Assembly: GCF_032854445.1 (NCBI RefSeq)
Contig: NC_088307.1
Span: forward strand, 29,294,484 to 29,358,483
Reading direction: 5' to 3'
From: Liolophura sinensis
Taxonomy: Eukaryota > Mollusca > Polyplacophora > Chitonida > Chitonidae
Length of the DNA: 64,000 bases
Under the pieces are notes generated by a model, which saw nothing but the letters and a program-made list of their open reading frames with translations, searched no databases and was not told where the DNA came from. Positions 1 to 9,393 of this stretch are shown here, piece after piece (within the stretch, counting starts at the first letter, position 1; each line of letters begins with the position of its first letter). The translations under genes and the position numbers were made by a program.

Positions 1-450
1 TCACCATCTTTCACGGAAAGGTTTTATCTCAGATTACCAGAAATGGACTTATGTTTCCGGTTAAAATAAAAAGATGGGTTGTGAACTCAATAGCCGTTTT
101 ACTGGCGAGTGTCTAGAAGTACTCAAAAAGGGCAAAAACGAATATACAGGAAATACTCAGAAAAAGCAACACGAATAAACAGGAAATACTAACAGGAAAT
201 AAACATGACATACCCAGAAAGAGCAACGCGAATAAACAGGAAATACTCAGAAAGAGCAACACGAATAAAGAAAAAGAATGGCGTCCTCATCAGACACACC
301 GCTGGCAGCTTCATCTAGCATCTTCGCCTAGTTTTATATTTTCTTGAAAAGAATTAAACTCTGTTGGTGTACTTTTACTAAGTAAAATTTCAGAGTTAAT
401 ACCGACAGTTTCATGTATAGCTTTCGGCCTACGCAATCTGTTAAGAATAT
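1..450. other. AT-rich non-coding flank with a short tandem repeat
   Basis: No convincing coding sequence. Between about 125 and 272 there are three to four imperfect copies of a unit of about 33 bp built around AACAGGAAATACTCAGAAA and GCAACACGAATAAA. The rest is AT-rich and unrecognised. Confidence 0.5.
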
Positions 451-1552
451 ACAGAAAATAATTGTGTAACATTTAAGAAATTATGAAGAAAAACTCCGTT
501 TCTAATGTTCATAAATCGTATACGGGCTTATAAAGGCAAAGATATTTTATGCGTAAATACGATAATGGTGTAGCATTTGTGTCTACACCATTGTCTTTAC
601 AGCCTTAAAGTGAACATAACGACAGCCTGACGTAATAATTTAGTAAATACTAAATTAGTATTCCAGAGATGTTCTAAAAATATTTTTAAAAATTCTACAC
701 CACTTATCAACCAAATAAATGGCAAATGATCGTTAGTACCTTGCCACTCATCTGGTGACACCATTTTGTCATGCTGCGGCCGTCTAGAGTGACGTCACAA
801 AACCTTGGCTCTCTCCCGTACCATCGGTATCAAACAATGTGACATTGAGACAATATAAACTAAAACGCCAACCCCAACCAAAGAGTATCAGTTCTGTTCC
901 CTTTTCCAAGGGCAAATGTTTCTTTTAGTGTGGTTAAAAACCCCAAGCACTCGCACTCTTTTAGTTTGGCACTAGGCCGGGGCGATCTTCGGGGTTACAG
1001 GCGTACAAGAATTAGGGAAGATGTTTTCGTAATAAAACTGACATTGCTAAGGACATTTAATGCAGCGTCACTATTTTTTCTTCATGCAACGACTCTCCCG
1101 AGGTGGTTTTCTGACCAGCTCACCCTGACAAGATAATGCAGTCTCCTGCACAACGTGTATGCATTATTCTACGGGCAGCCGTTTTCAGTTCTCTGCTTAT
1201 AAATGTGTGGCTCAAAATGCAGCAGTTTAACATTTAAAGTAGCCAAAAAGCCCATTCGTTGTGTCGATATCTGTCTATCCGCTATAAGAAGTCACGCTGG
1301 TAATCAGGAGCTAATAGGTGTTTTGACGTGACAGCCAATAATCAGGTGACACTTTCAACGTTCGTGATTTTCAAAGTTTATATGGGCTTCTACAACATGG
1401 TTACTTGGAATGAATTGTTTGTCAGTGTGATATTCCCAGTGCTGAACTTCATCTTCTCGGCTTTCAAAACTTAGTTTTTTTTAGATATTTTTCTGTGATA
1501 ACTGTGTCCTACTGTACAATACTTATTATTCGTTGGCATTTTCATTTATCCC

Positions 1553-2280
1553 ATTGTCACCACAACCTTAATTCCTCACCCTCGGTCTTCTAACATTGTC
1601 ATTACAGCCTTAATTCCTCGCCCTCTGTAGAGTTTGTATTTATTTAAATACAAACCTCTCTCCTTTAACACTGTCACCACAGCCTTATATAAATACTCAC
1701 ATCTCTCTCCTCTAACTCTGTCTTCACAGCCTTACATAATCCTCACTTCTCTCTCCTCTAACATTGTCACCACAGCCTTATATAAATCCTCACATCTTTC
1801 TCCTCTAACACTGTCTTCGCAGCCTTATATAAATACTCATATTTCTCTCCTCTAAGATTATCTTCACAGCCTTACATAAATACCTCACATCGCAATTCTC
1901 TATCGCTGTCTTTATTTCTCTTCTCTTTTTTGTCTTTACGGCCTTACATAAATCCTCACATCTCTTTTCTCTAAAATTGTCTTTAGCCTTACATAAATAC
2001 TTGCACTTCTCTTCTCTAATACTGTCACCACAACCTTTCATAAATACTCACACCTCTATTCTCTAACACTTTCTTTGGTCTTACATAAATCCTCACATCT
2101 CTCTTTTCTGACACTTTCTTTATCCTTACATAAATCTTCACATCTCTCTTTTCTGACACTTTCTTTAGCGTTACATAAATCCCCACATCTCTCTTCTCTA
2201 ACATTGTCTTTAGCCTTACATAAACCCTCACATCTCTTTTCTTTAACATTGTCACCCCAGGCTTACATAAATACTCACAC
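1553..2280 (+). repeat. Pyrimidine-rich minisatellite, unit about 45-57 bp
   Basis: About 13 to 15 degenerate units built from ACATAAATCCTCACATCTCT, TCTCTAACA and TGTCTTTAGCC or TGTCACCACAGCC. The paralogous position near 27640-27800 has only about three to four units, so the array expanded in this copy or contracted in the other. Open frames across it on both strands are by-products of the repeat. Confidence 0.85.
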
Positions 2281-2302
2281 CTTAAAAGACTTCACTTTTT
2301 AC

Positions 2303-2405
2303 TTCCAGTATTTTCTAGAATTGTCTTCATGGACTGGAAATCAACTGTCTGGATTTCACCCACAAAGCATGTGTCGGTCTTGTAGATTAGAAAGGCCACT
2401 TGGCC
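2303..2405 (-). pseudogene. BRICHOS-like locus A, exon 3 (probably defective)
   Basis: On the minus strand an acceptor ending TTTCAG at 2408-2406 is followed by a reading frame beginning GQVAFLIYKTDTCFVGE. It is close to exon 3 of loci B and C, including the Cys-Phe-Val that I take as the first conserved BRICHOS cysteine. The exon reads 103 nt to the first GT, against 102 nt in the other two loci, because the bases before the donor are altered. That puts the next exon out of phase. I could not find exons 1 and 2 of this locus on the other side of the nested transposons. It is probably a truncated, non-functional copy. The family name rests on pattern recognition only. Confidence 0.5.
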
Positions 2406-2412
2406 CTGAAAC

Positions 2413-3117
2413 AAATTTTACACAGAAGAAAATGCTTTTTGAGATTTTAACATTTCTAGTTTGTGTTTGCAAGACTAAATCACACGCGAAAGCTTGTCAA
2501 ACTATAAATATACTTTAGAATTACCACACAACTATGTGTTTTAAGTTTTGCCTGTGATATTCGTGTATGAATACATTAGTTCGTAAGTAACCAGGTCATG
2601 AGTGAATCACCTAAAATATATATAATCAGATGAATAAAGAAAATAAAGAAAAGTTATTTGTCAAGTTTTGACGAGGTCAGTTAAAATCCTTAATTGGTTT
2701 CTGCGAATGGTGCATACATATATGTCTATCTTGCTTGTATTTTTAGTAAAGGATAAACAAGTTTCTTTTATATGTATGTCAAATTTAGGTAAAAAAAATA
2801 CTAAAATCTCTTCCTTTAAAACTGATTGGTAACATGCAACAAAAATATTCTGCTTGAATCTCCACTCACAAAATGTAATCCCGTAATTCCATTATGCAGA
2901 CTGAACGCAAACAGTTTTCACAGTGTATCGTCTAACAATTACACTGTTTTAAAATTGCAAAGCTCTTCTCCACAGATAAAAAATGAATAATGGACAGGTT
3001 TCTTTAAAAAGTCTTTCTTTTCAACAGCTCAATCAAACTTTTTTACGTTTCAACATGAAAATATCATCTAAAAATCTGTGTAAATATTTTTATCTAAAAT
3101 AAATGAATATAAGACTA
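2413..3117. other. Intron-like AT-rich sequence
   Basis: Matches 27930-28490 of the paralogous segment up to about 2985, then becomes locus-specific up to the retrotransposon target site. No coding sequence seen. Confidence 0.5.
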
Positions 3118-3122
3118 CAGTG
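3118..3122. repeat. Target-site duplication of the LTR retrotransposon, left copy (CAGTG)
   Basis: CAGTG directly precedes the LTR terminus TGTAATAC. The identical pentamer follows the other LTR at 21335-21339. Ty3/Gypsy integrases typically make duplications of 4-6 bp. Confidence 0.9.
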
Positions 3123-3388
3123 TGTAATACTTTTATGTTACCGTCTTTTGACGTAAGAAAGTATAAGTAAACAAAGGACTCGAAACAGCGTCTCCTTTCA
3201 GACAGTCACTCTATTCCACTCGGTTCATCACCCTCAGCAGTCCCACAGTATGTTACTTACGTATTATTAGCCAATCGCTACGCTGCAACGTCATGAATAT
3301 TAATATAGGGGAGCTGATCATGTGACGTAAACATACACATGTGCTATGATCTAAACAAATGCACGTGGCAAACTATGACAATATCACA
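3123..3388 (-). repeat. Retrotransposon 3' LTR (266 bp)
   Basis: It starts TGTAATACTTTTATG and ends ATATCACA in plus orientation. It is homologous to 7427-7452 joined to 21090-21334. It contains CATGAATATTAATATAGGGG, which may hold promoter elements, and several TGACGTAA-like sites. Confidence 0.93.
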
Positions 3389-3401
3389 TCCCCCATCTTT
3401 T
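3389..3401 (-). other. Polypurine tract of the retrotransposon
   Basis: Read on the minus strand, AAAAGATGGGGGA abuts the TGTGATAT start of the 3' LTR. This is the expected position and composition for plus-strand priming. Confidence 0.75.
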
Positions 3402-3934
3402 GAAGAAAAGCTAGTGGTATTACATTCTTTAACAAATTTTGCTTCTAAAGGACTGCCCAAGTATACATTTCAGATGCAACAAATTTCAATTTAAAACAAG
3501 ATAGAATACATTGCAAACTGTAAGCATTTGTAGTGTCAGTTTGATGCTTAAAACTTGAGTTGGAGTCAAATGTCAAATGATATCCGTGGTTCACCAGGTT
3601 TTAAAGCTAAACACAAATTTATCCATTCATTAAACTTTCATAAGAATGTCAAGATCACACAATTCGGAACAATTTAACATAGTAAATAAAACTATCATAG
3701 CACTTTCAAGCATCCAAATCCATGAATCTGTGTGGTGGAAAAACTGAACCTATCTGTAAATGCATCACTCATTTCAATGCCGAGGAATGATAGAATCCAA
3801 TGAACTGAACAGAATGCAGACATTAATCACGGATTCCAAAATTCACTGTTGGAGCTGGAATTTGCATTCTGACTGAGATCTGCGACTGAGAGCAAAACAA
3901 ACTGTGCTCACGATGACACACACACATTTCCACT

Positions 3935-5221
3935 TTATCCAGTTATGAAATCAGATAAAACCTTGGGCTTAATACGTCGACCAAAACGTGAGAACTGTGA
4001 AGTTGGAGATGTGTCAGGTGTTTTCGGAGTTTCAGGAGGAGTTGGGTATTCCAGCGGTGGGGCTGTAGAGCCTGTTGATTTGTCCGGACTGTTGGCTAGC
4101 GGGACTGGTTTGGACGAAATGATGTGACGACGGTTCCGTTGATAATTTCCACCATCAGATGTGGAGACAATATATGATCGTGGTATCTCGGCTACATTTC
4201 TCACTATTGCTGGTTTCCATTTCCCATTGAGTTGTTGCATGTACACATCCTCTCCTTCCTTTAATGGTTTTTGAGATTGGGTGTTACGGTTGTAGTATTT
4301 CTCACTGTTCATCCGTTTCTGTGAAAGTCGCTTTTGTACATCTTTTGCGTTTTGTACAAATGGACGGAGCCGTTTTTGTTAGACTGGGAGGTTGTCTCGA
4401 AGACAACGACTCATTTGGAGTTAAGCTGGTGTAGCGCTTCCATCAGTGGGTGTATTTCTGTAGACTAACAGTCCCATGTACGGGTCAGTACCATCGGTCT
4501 GGGCTTTCTTCATGGTCCGTTTTGCTATACCAACATACTTTTCAGCAAGTCCGTTAGATTAGTGATGGTAGGGGCTGTTCATGGTGTGCTTGAAACTTCA
4601 TTCTGCAGCGAATCTTTTGAATTCTGCAGATGTGTATTGGCTTCCATTGTCAGATATCAGTTCTTCATATATGCCGCGCCGGGCAAAGATTGATTTCATG
4701 TGATTGATGACACTGTTGGCGGTGATATTAGGTAACAGGCTGATCTCAAAATAGTGACGATAATAATCAGCCACGATGAGATAGTTACGGTTGTGCCACG
4801 CAAGCAGGTCTGTGACTAACAATTTCCATGGCCCGTTTGGTATCGGCGGTGACATCATCGGTTCCTTCGGTAGGGAGGATCTGTGTTCAAGACATGTGCT
4901 GCATCTGTTCACATAGTCCTCAATTTGTGAACACATGTGCGGACAGTAGAGAAATTCTCTAGCACGTCGTTTGCAAAGTTCCATGCCGAAATGTCCTGCA
5001 TGTATCCGTTGCAGCATGTCGACATGCAATGATGCTGGAATCACAATTTTGTCGCTTTTGAACACTATGCCGTTCAAAACAGTCAGTTCATCTCGCACAT
5101 GCCAGAATTCTCTAAGATCAGCGTCCATTTGTTGTTTAGTCTGTGGCCAGCCTCTGTGAATGACAGATATAAGTTTGATGAGAGTTTGATCCTTCTGTGT
5201 TTCCGATTTGATGCTTTCCAT
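3935..5221 (-). pseudogene. Retrotransposon integrase and pol C-terminus, broken
   Basis: The segment 5221-4598 encodes an HHCC-type zinc region (HAGHFG followed by CSTC), then an integrase core with VTDLLAW carrying the first aspartate and ISDNGSQYTS carrying the second. A TGA at 4598-4600 follows FAAE. The same frame then continues with recognisable core and another stop near 4562. The C-terminal part (about 4312-3935) resembles the end of Ty3/Gypsy pol, with RSYIVSTSDGGNYQRNRRH and a proline/threonine-rich tail ending SDFITG. The join to RNase H is shifted at a run of seven A residues (minus strand) near 5225. The product would be an inactive fragment. Confidence 0.85.
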
Positions 5222-6149
5222 TTTTTTGATCAGTTACTGGGATCCGTTCAAATACTGCATGAACGTGCTCTTCACGGGTTGGATCTTCATGTGCGTCATG
5301 TCCAGATTTGTAATTTCTCAACAGTGTGTCCGCAATCGGAATTTCCTTTCTGGGGCGAAAAACTACGTTCAAATCGTAGGGCTGTAAGCGCAGCATCGTG
5401 CGTTGTAGTCTGGGTGGTGCTGCAGCCAGTGGTTTGCGCATGATTATCTCAAGGGGCTTGTGATCACTGTGTACTGTCACTTGTTTTCCATAGATATAAG
5501 AATGAAACTTCTCACACCCAAACTGAATTGCCAACATTTCTTTTTCTATCTGTGCATAGTTTTGCTGTGTTGGCGTAAGTGCTCGTGGGGCGTAGGCAAC
5601 TGGTTTGCCTTCTTGAAGAATGACTGCGCCAAGGCCTGATTTTGACGCGTCTACTTGGAGGGTGACGTCCTTGGTGACGTCATAGTATGCTAACATCTGT
5701 CCTGGAGAGTTAAATGTTGTGAGTTTACTACTTTCATCATCTAGCTGGATCTGCCAGTACCCGGATTTTGCGTCGAGCCGACTAAAGTACTTCGCACCTG
5801 CCAGTTTATGCGTTATGCCCTCCAATGTAGGAAGTTGATAGTGCTCTCGCATTATGTTTTCGTTCAAATCCTTCGGGTCGATACATATCCGCAGTTTGTT
5901 GTCTTTTTTCGCGACGGCGACCATTGAGTTTACCCATTCTGTGGGCTCGTCAATGGCTCTGATAACGCCCATTGTATCTATACGTTTTAGTTCGTTTTTG
6001 ACACGATCCCTTATTGCTACGGGGACACGCCGTGTTGCGTGCACAACTGGTAGTGCTTTGTCTTTGAGTCTAATTTTGGCTTTTCCTGAACAACCAAGCT
6101 TTGTGAAGATATCCTTGTTCTCCTTGACCACTGATTCTGTAGTCAAAAA
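5222..6149 (-). pseudogene. Retrotransposon reverse transcriptase (core deleted) and RNase H
   Basis: The frame opens after a TAG at 6150-6152 that separates it from the protease. RT fingers and palm start are present: RICIDPKDLNENI, then FSRLDAKSGYWQIQLD with the first catalytic aspartate, then TTFNSPG. The frame then jumps straight to YYDVTKDVTLQVDASKSG, which is the start of RNase H. The remaining palm with the YxDD-type box, the thumb and the connection are absent, about 150 residues by comparison with typical Ty3/Gypsy pol. RNase H shows VDASKSGLGAVI, the conserved E in EKEMLAI, and VHSDHKPLE. RT cannot be active. RNase H looks intact up to about 5300. Confidence 0.88.
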
Positions 6150-6152
6150 CTA

Positions 6153-6644
6153 TTTTGTGATTGGTTGATCAGTTGTCATAACCACTTTCACCAGGTGTAG
6201 CAGCTTACAGACATTGAAACCTAGGAGTTGTTTCCCTGGGCTATCCACAACTACAAGCCCTAAGTTCTGAATAATGTTTTTGTACTTGCATGGTACCGTG
6301 CATTTACCTGTGACTTTGAGTTGATTACCACCATATCCTGACAACTTGGTGAGAAAGCGTGTTTGTAGAGGTACTTCACTTGACAGTAGTCTTTTGTATG
6401 TTTCTGTGGGAATCCAGTTTACCTCTGCTCCAGTATCCAGTTTACACCTGAGAGTTTTGCCTGTGTTTTCTATTTCAATGTTTGCATAAGCTTCATTTTC
6501 GTTGTTTTCAGTTTTGTTAACTGTACCTAAAAATACCACATTGTCTTCTGTGTCATAATTATCTTCACAAACAGCATGAGCTGATTTAGACCTACACATT
6601 CTCCTAAAGTGCTTTTTGATGCCACATTTCATACAATTTTTCCC
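6153..6644 (-). pseudogene. Retrotransposon nucleocapsid tail and aspartic protease
   Basis: Relative to gag this is the -1 frame, entered at GGGAAAA (6638-6644). It begins with a CX2CX4HX4C zinc knuckle (CMKCGIKKHFRRMC), followed by an acidic linker and a retropepsin-like domain with LDTGAEVNWIP. The sequence ends QPITK before TAG at 6150-6152, after which RT continues in the same frame. The protease active-site triad DTG is intact. In an autonomous element this would be the start of Pro-Pol. Confidence 0.82.
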
Positions 6645-7375
6645 ATTGGTGAGCAAGTTTCTGACTTCTTATGTTCATATCCACACCGACCACACTGAGA
6701 ATTGTCCTGCTTGTCATGTGTGTTCCGTTTCTGAAACTTTTTAAATTTCTGTTGGTTTTGTCCCTGAAATTTCTGTTGATCAGTTTTGAATTTCTTCTTT
6801 CCAAATTTATTCTCAAATTTTAGCTCGTGGACTTCATCGGGAGTTTTGTTCAACATTTTCAATTGTTCAGGTGATATTTTATGAGCCCTGGCAATTTTTG
6901 TTGCTTTTTCTAGAGTCAGATCATCTTCTAAGAGGAGTTTTTCCTGAACTTCAGATGAATTTGAGCTCATAAGAATCCTGTCTTTAATCATGTCGTCTAG
7001 ATCATGAAAACTGCAGTCAGGGACAATGAGTTTTAACTGAGTGACCCATTCGTCTATCGATTCTGACTTACCTTGATCCGGTTGATAAAATAACTTAAGT
7101 TGTACTGACTTGTTTTTCTTCAGGTTGCAGTAGTACTCGAAAAGTTCGAACAGTTTCTTTGGCTTCTTAGAATCTTCCTCTGAAAGTTCACCACTAGAAC
7201 GCCATGCTCTGCAAATGTCTCTGCCATTTTGTCTGATATTTATCAAGAACTGTGCGGCTTTTTGCTCCGCTTTCCACTTGTCTGCATCCGGTCCGGTGAA
7301 CACGAGGTGCATCAGTTCCTTCCATCGTGACCAGTTTTTTGCAACATTACCGCTGTCGAAATTCATGGGAGACAT
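6629..7375 (-). CDS. gag: Retrotransposon Gag
   Basis: About 248 codons from the first in-frame ATG (7375) to TGA at 6629-6631. The frame is also open upstream to the LTR edge. The body is helical and charged: a capsid-like region with NWSRWKELMHLVFTG and DEWVTQLKLIVPDC, then a lysine/glutamine-rich linker, then a zinc-knuckle-like CGRCGYEHKKSETC. It ends three codons after a canonical -1 slippery heptamer, which leads into the second zinc knuckle in the pro frame. Gag appears uninterrupted. It lies in the normal position directly behind the primer-binding site. Confidence 0.82.
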   Translation of the reverse strand: MSPMNFDSGNVAKNWSRWKELMHLVFTGPDADKWKAEQKAAQFLINIRQNGRDICRAWRSSGELSEEDSKKPKKLFELFEYYCNLKKNKSVQLKLFYQPDQGKSESIDEWVTQLKLIVPDCSFHDLDDMIKDRILMSSNSSEVQEKLLLEDDLTLEKATKIARAHKISPEQLKMLNKTPDEVHELKFENKFGKKKFKTDQQKFQGQNQQKFKKFQKRNTHDKQDNSQCGRCGYEHKKSETCSPMGKIV

Positions 7376-7417
7376 CTGTTTCACGTTTGCTGCAATCGCG
7401 AGGGTTCTTTTGAACTT

Positions 7418-7426
7418 CTGACACCA
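7418..7426 (-). other. Primer-binding site
   Basis: Directly inside the 5' LTR, the minus strand reads TGGTGTCAG and continues AAGTTC. TGG plus the next bases pairs with a tRNA 3' end CTGACACCA, as found in many tRNA-Leu species. The tRNA identity is an inference from nine bases. Confidence 0.65.
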
Positions 7427-7452
7427 TGTAATACTTTTATGTTACCGTCTTT
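7427..7452 (-). repeat. Retrotransposon 5' LTR, inner piece
   Basis: Twenty-six bases identical to the first 26 of the LTR at 3123. The Polinton interrupts the LTR after this point. The remainder is at 21090-21334. Confidence 0.92.
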
Positions 7453-7530
7453 AGTAGTATAGGGAATAGGGGTTCTGGCACACCCTCCCCTTGGGGCCCT
7501 CCCCAGAACAAATAGAGGCCCCCAGCCCCT
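7453..7530 (+). repeat. Polinton left terminal inverted repeat
   Basis: AGTAGTATAGGGAATAGGGG and onward matches the reverse complement of 21012-21089 with about four mismatches over 78 bp. Confidence 0.93.
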
Positions 7531-7618
7531 TCTCGTGTCGCAGTTAGACACATCGGTCTTTCAATCTACCCCCGCCGAAAAACGTACCAGAACGACCAAC
7601 CAGAACGACAAAACAGAC

Positions 7619-8551
7619 ATGGCGTCTAATGTCATCTTCGACTGCGCTGAGCTCATCGCCGCTTGCGAGGCCGCCAAGGCCTCCGGCAAGCCGCTTTCGA
7701 CGGTCTTCTCGATTGAAACCTCTGCCCGCCCGAACCCCAACGGTACGAAGTACATGGGGCTCCACGCCGCCACCCAAGGCAAGACGGGGCGGCTGATGGT
7801 GCGAGTTCTCAAGGAGAAGCACGTCGGCCAAATCCCACCCCTGGAGTACATGAAGGCCCACTGCGAACGCTACCCCACCCTCAATGTGCAGCTATACAAG
7901 GACCGCGTCGAGACAGACGAGCAAGGCGGCTCTAAAGGAGCCCTGCCCGGCGGCGACCAGAAGTCCGAGTACTTCCGCGTCCGCCAGTTCGTCGATGAAT
8001 GCTTCAACGCGACGATGAAGGAACGCCTAACCGACGGGACCATAATCCTCCGGGATGCTCGCCGCAAAGACTACCCGCCCGGCGTGGTCGTCGTGCCCAA
8101 CACCACGATCGTCCCGCTCTTCCAAACCCACGTGTCGATGGAGGCAAAGACGGATCCCGGTACTGAGCTGGCGAATCCGATCTGCCGCACGAACACAAAG
8201 TTCGACAAGGACACGGGCCTCCCCAAAAAGGCCACATTCTTCGACTACACGAAGGCCCACCGCGACGCCAAGACCGGCAAGCGCACCTATGAGCCTCTAA
8301 CCTTTGACGGCCACCCGGTGACAGCGCACAATGTCCACCTGATACGCTCCCACTCCGTCTTCAGCGGCATCGTCAATATGAACGCTGTCTGCGCCTCGAA
8401 CATGGGCCTCTCCATTCCCTCAGAGATGGAGGTGGTCGTCGTGGAGCCGCCAACCAGCCACAGTATCACGGTCCACGACGTCTTCGAGGGAGACGAGCTC
8501 GACGACGGCAACACCGCAGTCAGCCGCCGTATCACCACGGGGGGTCCCTAG
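7619..8551 (+). CDS. Polinton left-end conserved protein, function unknown (310 aa)
   Basis: I chose the ATG at 7619 (context CAGACATGGCG). The frame is open 28 codons further upstream but with no ATG there. The protein starts MASNVIFDCAELIAACEAAK and has no signal peptide or membrane segment. It is rich in charged residues and beta-type segments. Recognisable stretches are NPNGTKYMGLH, a lysine/arginine-rich middle, ANPICRTNTKFDKDTGLPKK and a near-C-terminal SGIVNMNAVCASNMGLSIP. The tail is acidic (DVFEGDELDDG). The ORF is complete, with no stop or shift, unlike most genes of this element. The position next to the terminal repeat and the basic middle would suit a DNA-binding or replication accessory role, but that is only a guess. 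Confidence 0.72.
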   Translation: MASNVIFDCAELIAACEAAKASGKPLSTVFSIETSARPNPNGTKYMGLHAATQGKTGRLMVRVLKEKHVGQIPPLEYMKAHCERYPTLNVQLYKDRVETDEQGGSKGALPGGDQKSEYFRVRQFVDECFNATMKERLTDGTIILRDARRKDYPPGVVVVPNTTIVPLFQTHVSMEAKTDPGTELANPICRTNTKFDKDTGLPKKATFFDYTKAHRDAKTGKRTYEPLTFDGHPVTAHNVHLIRSHSVFSGIVNMNAVCASNMGLSIPSEMEVVVVEPPTSHSITVHDVFEGDELDDGNTAVSRRITTGGP

Positions 8552-8566
8552 CGCAAAAAATCCGGA

Positions 8567-8656
8567 GCCCACCGTTATGGTGGTGATTAATTGGTAACAG
8601 GTTGAGCTATAAACCAGGCCTTTTTGGACCAGGGTTCGAGCCCCACACTGGGCACC
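8567..8656 (+). tRNA. tRNA-like sequence inside the Polinton (identity unclear)
   Basis: GGTTCGAGCCC at 8634-8644 matches the Pol III B box and T-loop consensus closely. GATTAATTGGTAACA at about 8585-8599 resembles a D-loop or A box. GCCCA (8567-8571) can pair with TGGGC (8649-8653), followed by ACC. A GGTT/AACC stem at about 8600-8614 could be an anticodon arm, but its loop is the wrong size, and two of seven acceptor pairs fail. It may be a decayed tRNA, a long-variable-arm tRNA or a tRNA-like Pol III element. Confidence 0.35.
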
Positions 8657-8667
8657 TCCCCAGAACA

Positions 8668-9393
8668 TCATTCGGAAAGAGCATTTTTCAGCTCTTGCCG
8701 AGCTAGTTTTCGGCCGCGATCTATAAGCTGTTTTTTCGTGCTTTCATCGATCTCTACGGCGTTGAATACCTTACAAGACTTGGCGCGTATCTCCTGCTTC
8801 AGATCAGAGCAGTTCTTGAGCTTCTGAACGATTTGCTTGAACTCCACGTCTGAAATAACACCATCAGATAATGCCGTAGACACCTGAGCACGGATGCTGT
8901 TAAGTTTGGCCTCGGCCAACAGCAGTATATCGTTATGTTTCTTGGCGTGAAGCCGGCGGCTAACGAATTTTCCGCAACATTTAAAACACCGCAAGCTAGG
9001 GCCGCAGCTTCCATGGCCAAGACAGCAGGGGCTGCAATTATCGTTGTGAGTAGCCCCACGCCTGCAACCCCTAGTCCCAAACCGGCCGTGAGCATGGCCG
9101 AATCAAGGGTCTCGGCGGCTAAGACACCGCACCAGTACTTTTTGTACAAGGCCCGACGGAGATCTCGCTCAGATTCAAGCTGATTCTGTATTTAGCTGAT
9201 ATACAGCAGACAATGGGCGTGCGCCACGCTCTCCGGCGGCGCGGTCGGAGGGGTTTTCAACCATAATCATCGGCGCGGTCGGGGCCAAGTGGTGGTCATC
9301 CGTAATCGTCGGGGCCGCGCCCTCCGGCGGCAAGGAGTCTTCAGCCAAGATTGATGGGTACAGTCGCCCCATATTGTCCGTCCTACGAATCAA
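8668..9393 (-). pseudogene. Polinton membrane protein: hydrophobic Gly/Ala core and helical tail, frameshifted
   Basis: Read on the minus strand, three adjoining frames look like one gene. An N-terminal part (9393-9175, containing NMGRLYPSILAEDSLPP) is followed after a shift near 9180 by RALYKKYW. Next come about 45 residues of membrane-like sequence (AMLTAGLGLGVAGVGLLTTI and APAVLAMEAAALACGVLNVA). After another shift near 8950 there is a lysine-rich KFVSRRLHAKKH and a helical tail with AEAKLNSIRAQVSTALSDG. This arrangement is one I associate with small proteins encoded beside capsid genes in invertebrate Polintons. The role is not established. The start codon ATG at 9391-9393 overlaps the end of the upstream gene (9383) by 11 bp, suggesting co-transcription. 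At least two frameshifts make it non-functional as it stands. Confidence 0.6.

Larger units (their letters stand above)
450..2985. repeat. Segmental duplication, copy A (paralogous to 26485-28492)
   Basis: This stretch matches 26485-28492 in the same orientation over most of its length. Shared landmarks include GTGTAACATTTAAGAAAT near 468, the block around TTTAGTTTGGCACTAGG near 960, AAGATGTTTTCGTAATAAA near 1018, the BRICHOS-like exon near 2400 and ACACTGTTTTAAAAT near 2941. Copy A carries a much longer minisatellite. It lacks a segment of about 130 bp present at 27000-27145 of the other copy. Similarity stops just before the retrotransposon insertion at 3118. Confidence 0.8.

Noticed and set aside
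7544-8671. Several ORFs of 65-105 codons overlapping the left-end gene on both strands
   Set aside because: GC-rich coding sequence gives long antisense and shifted frames. None has recognisable content.
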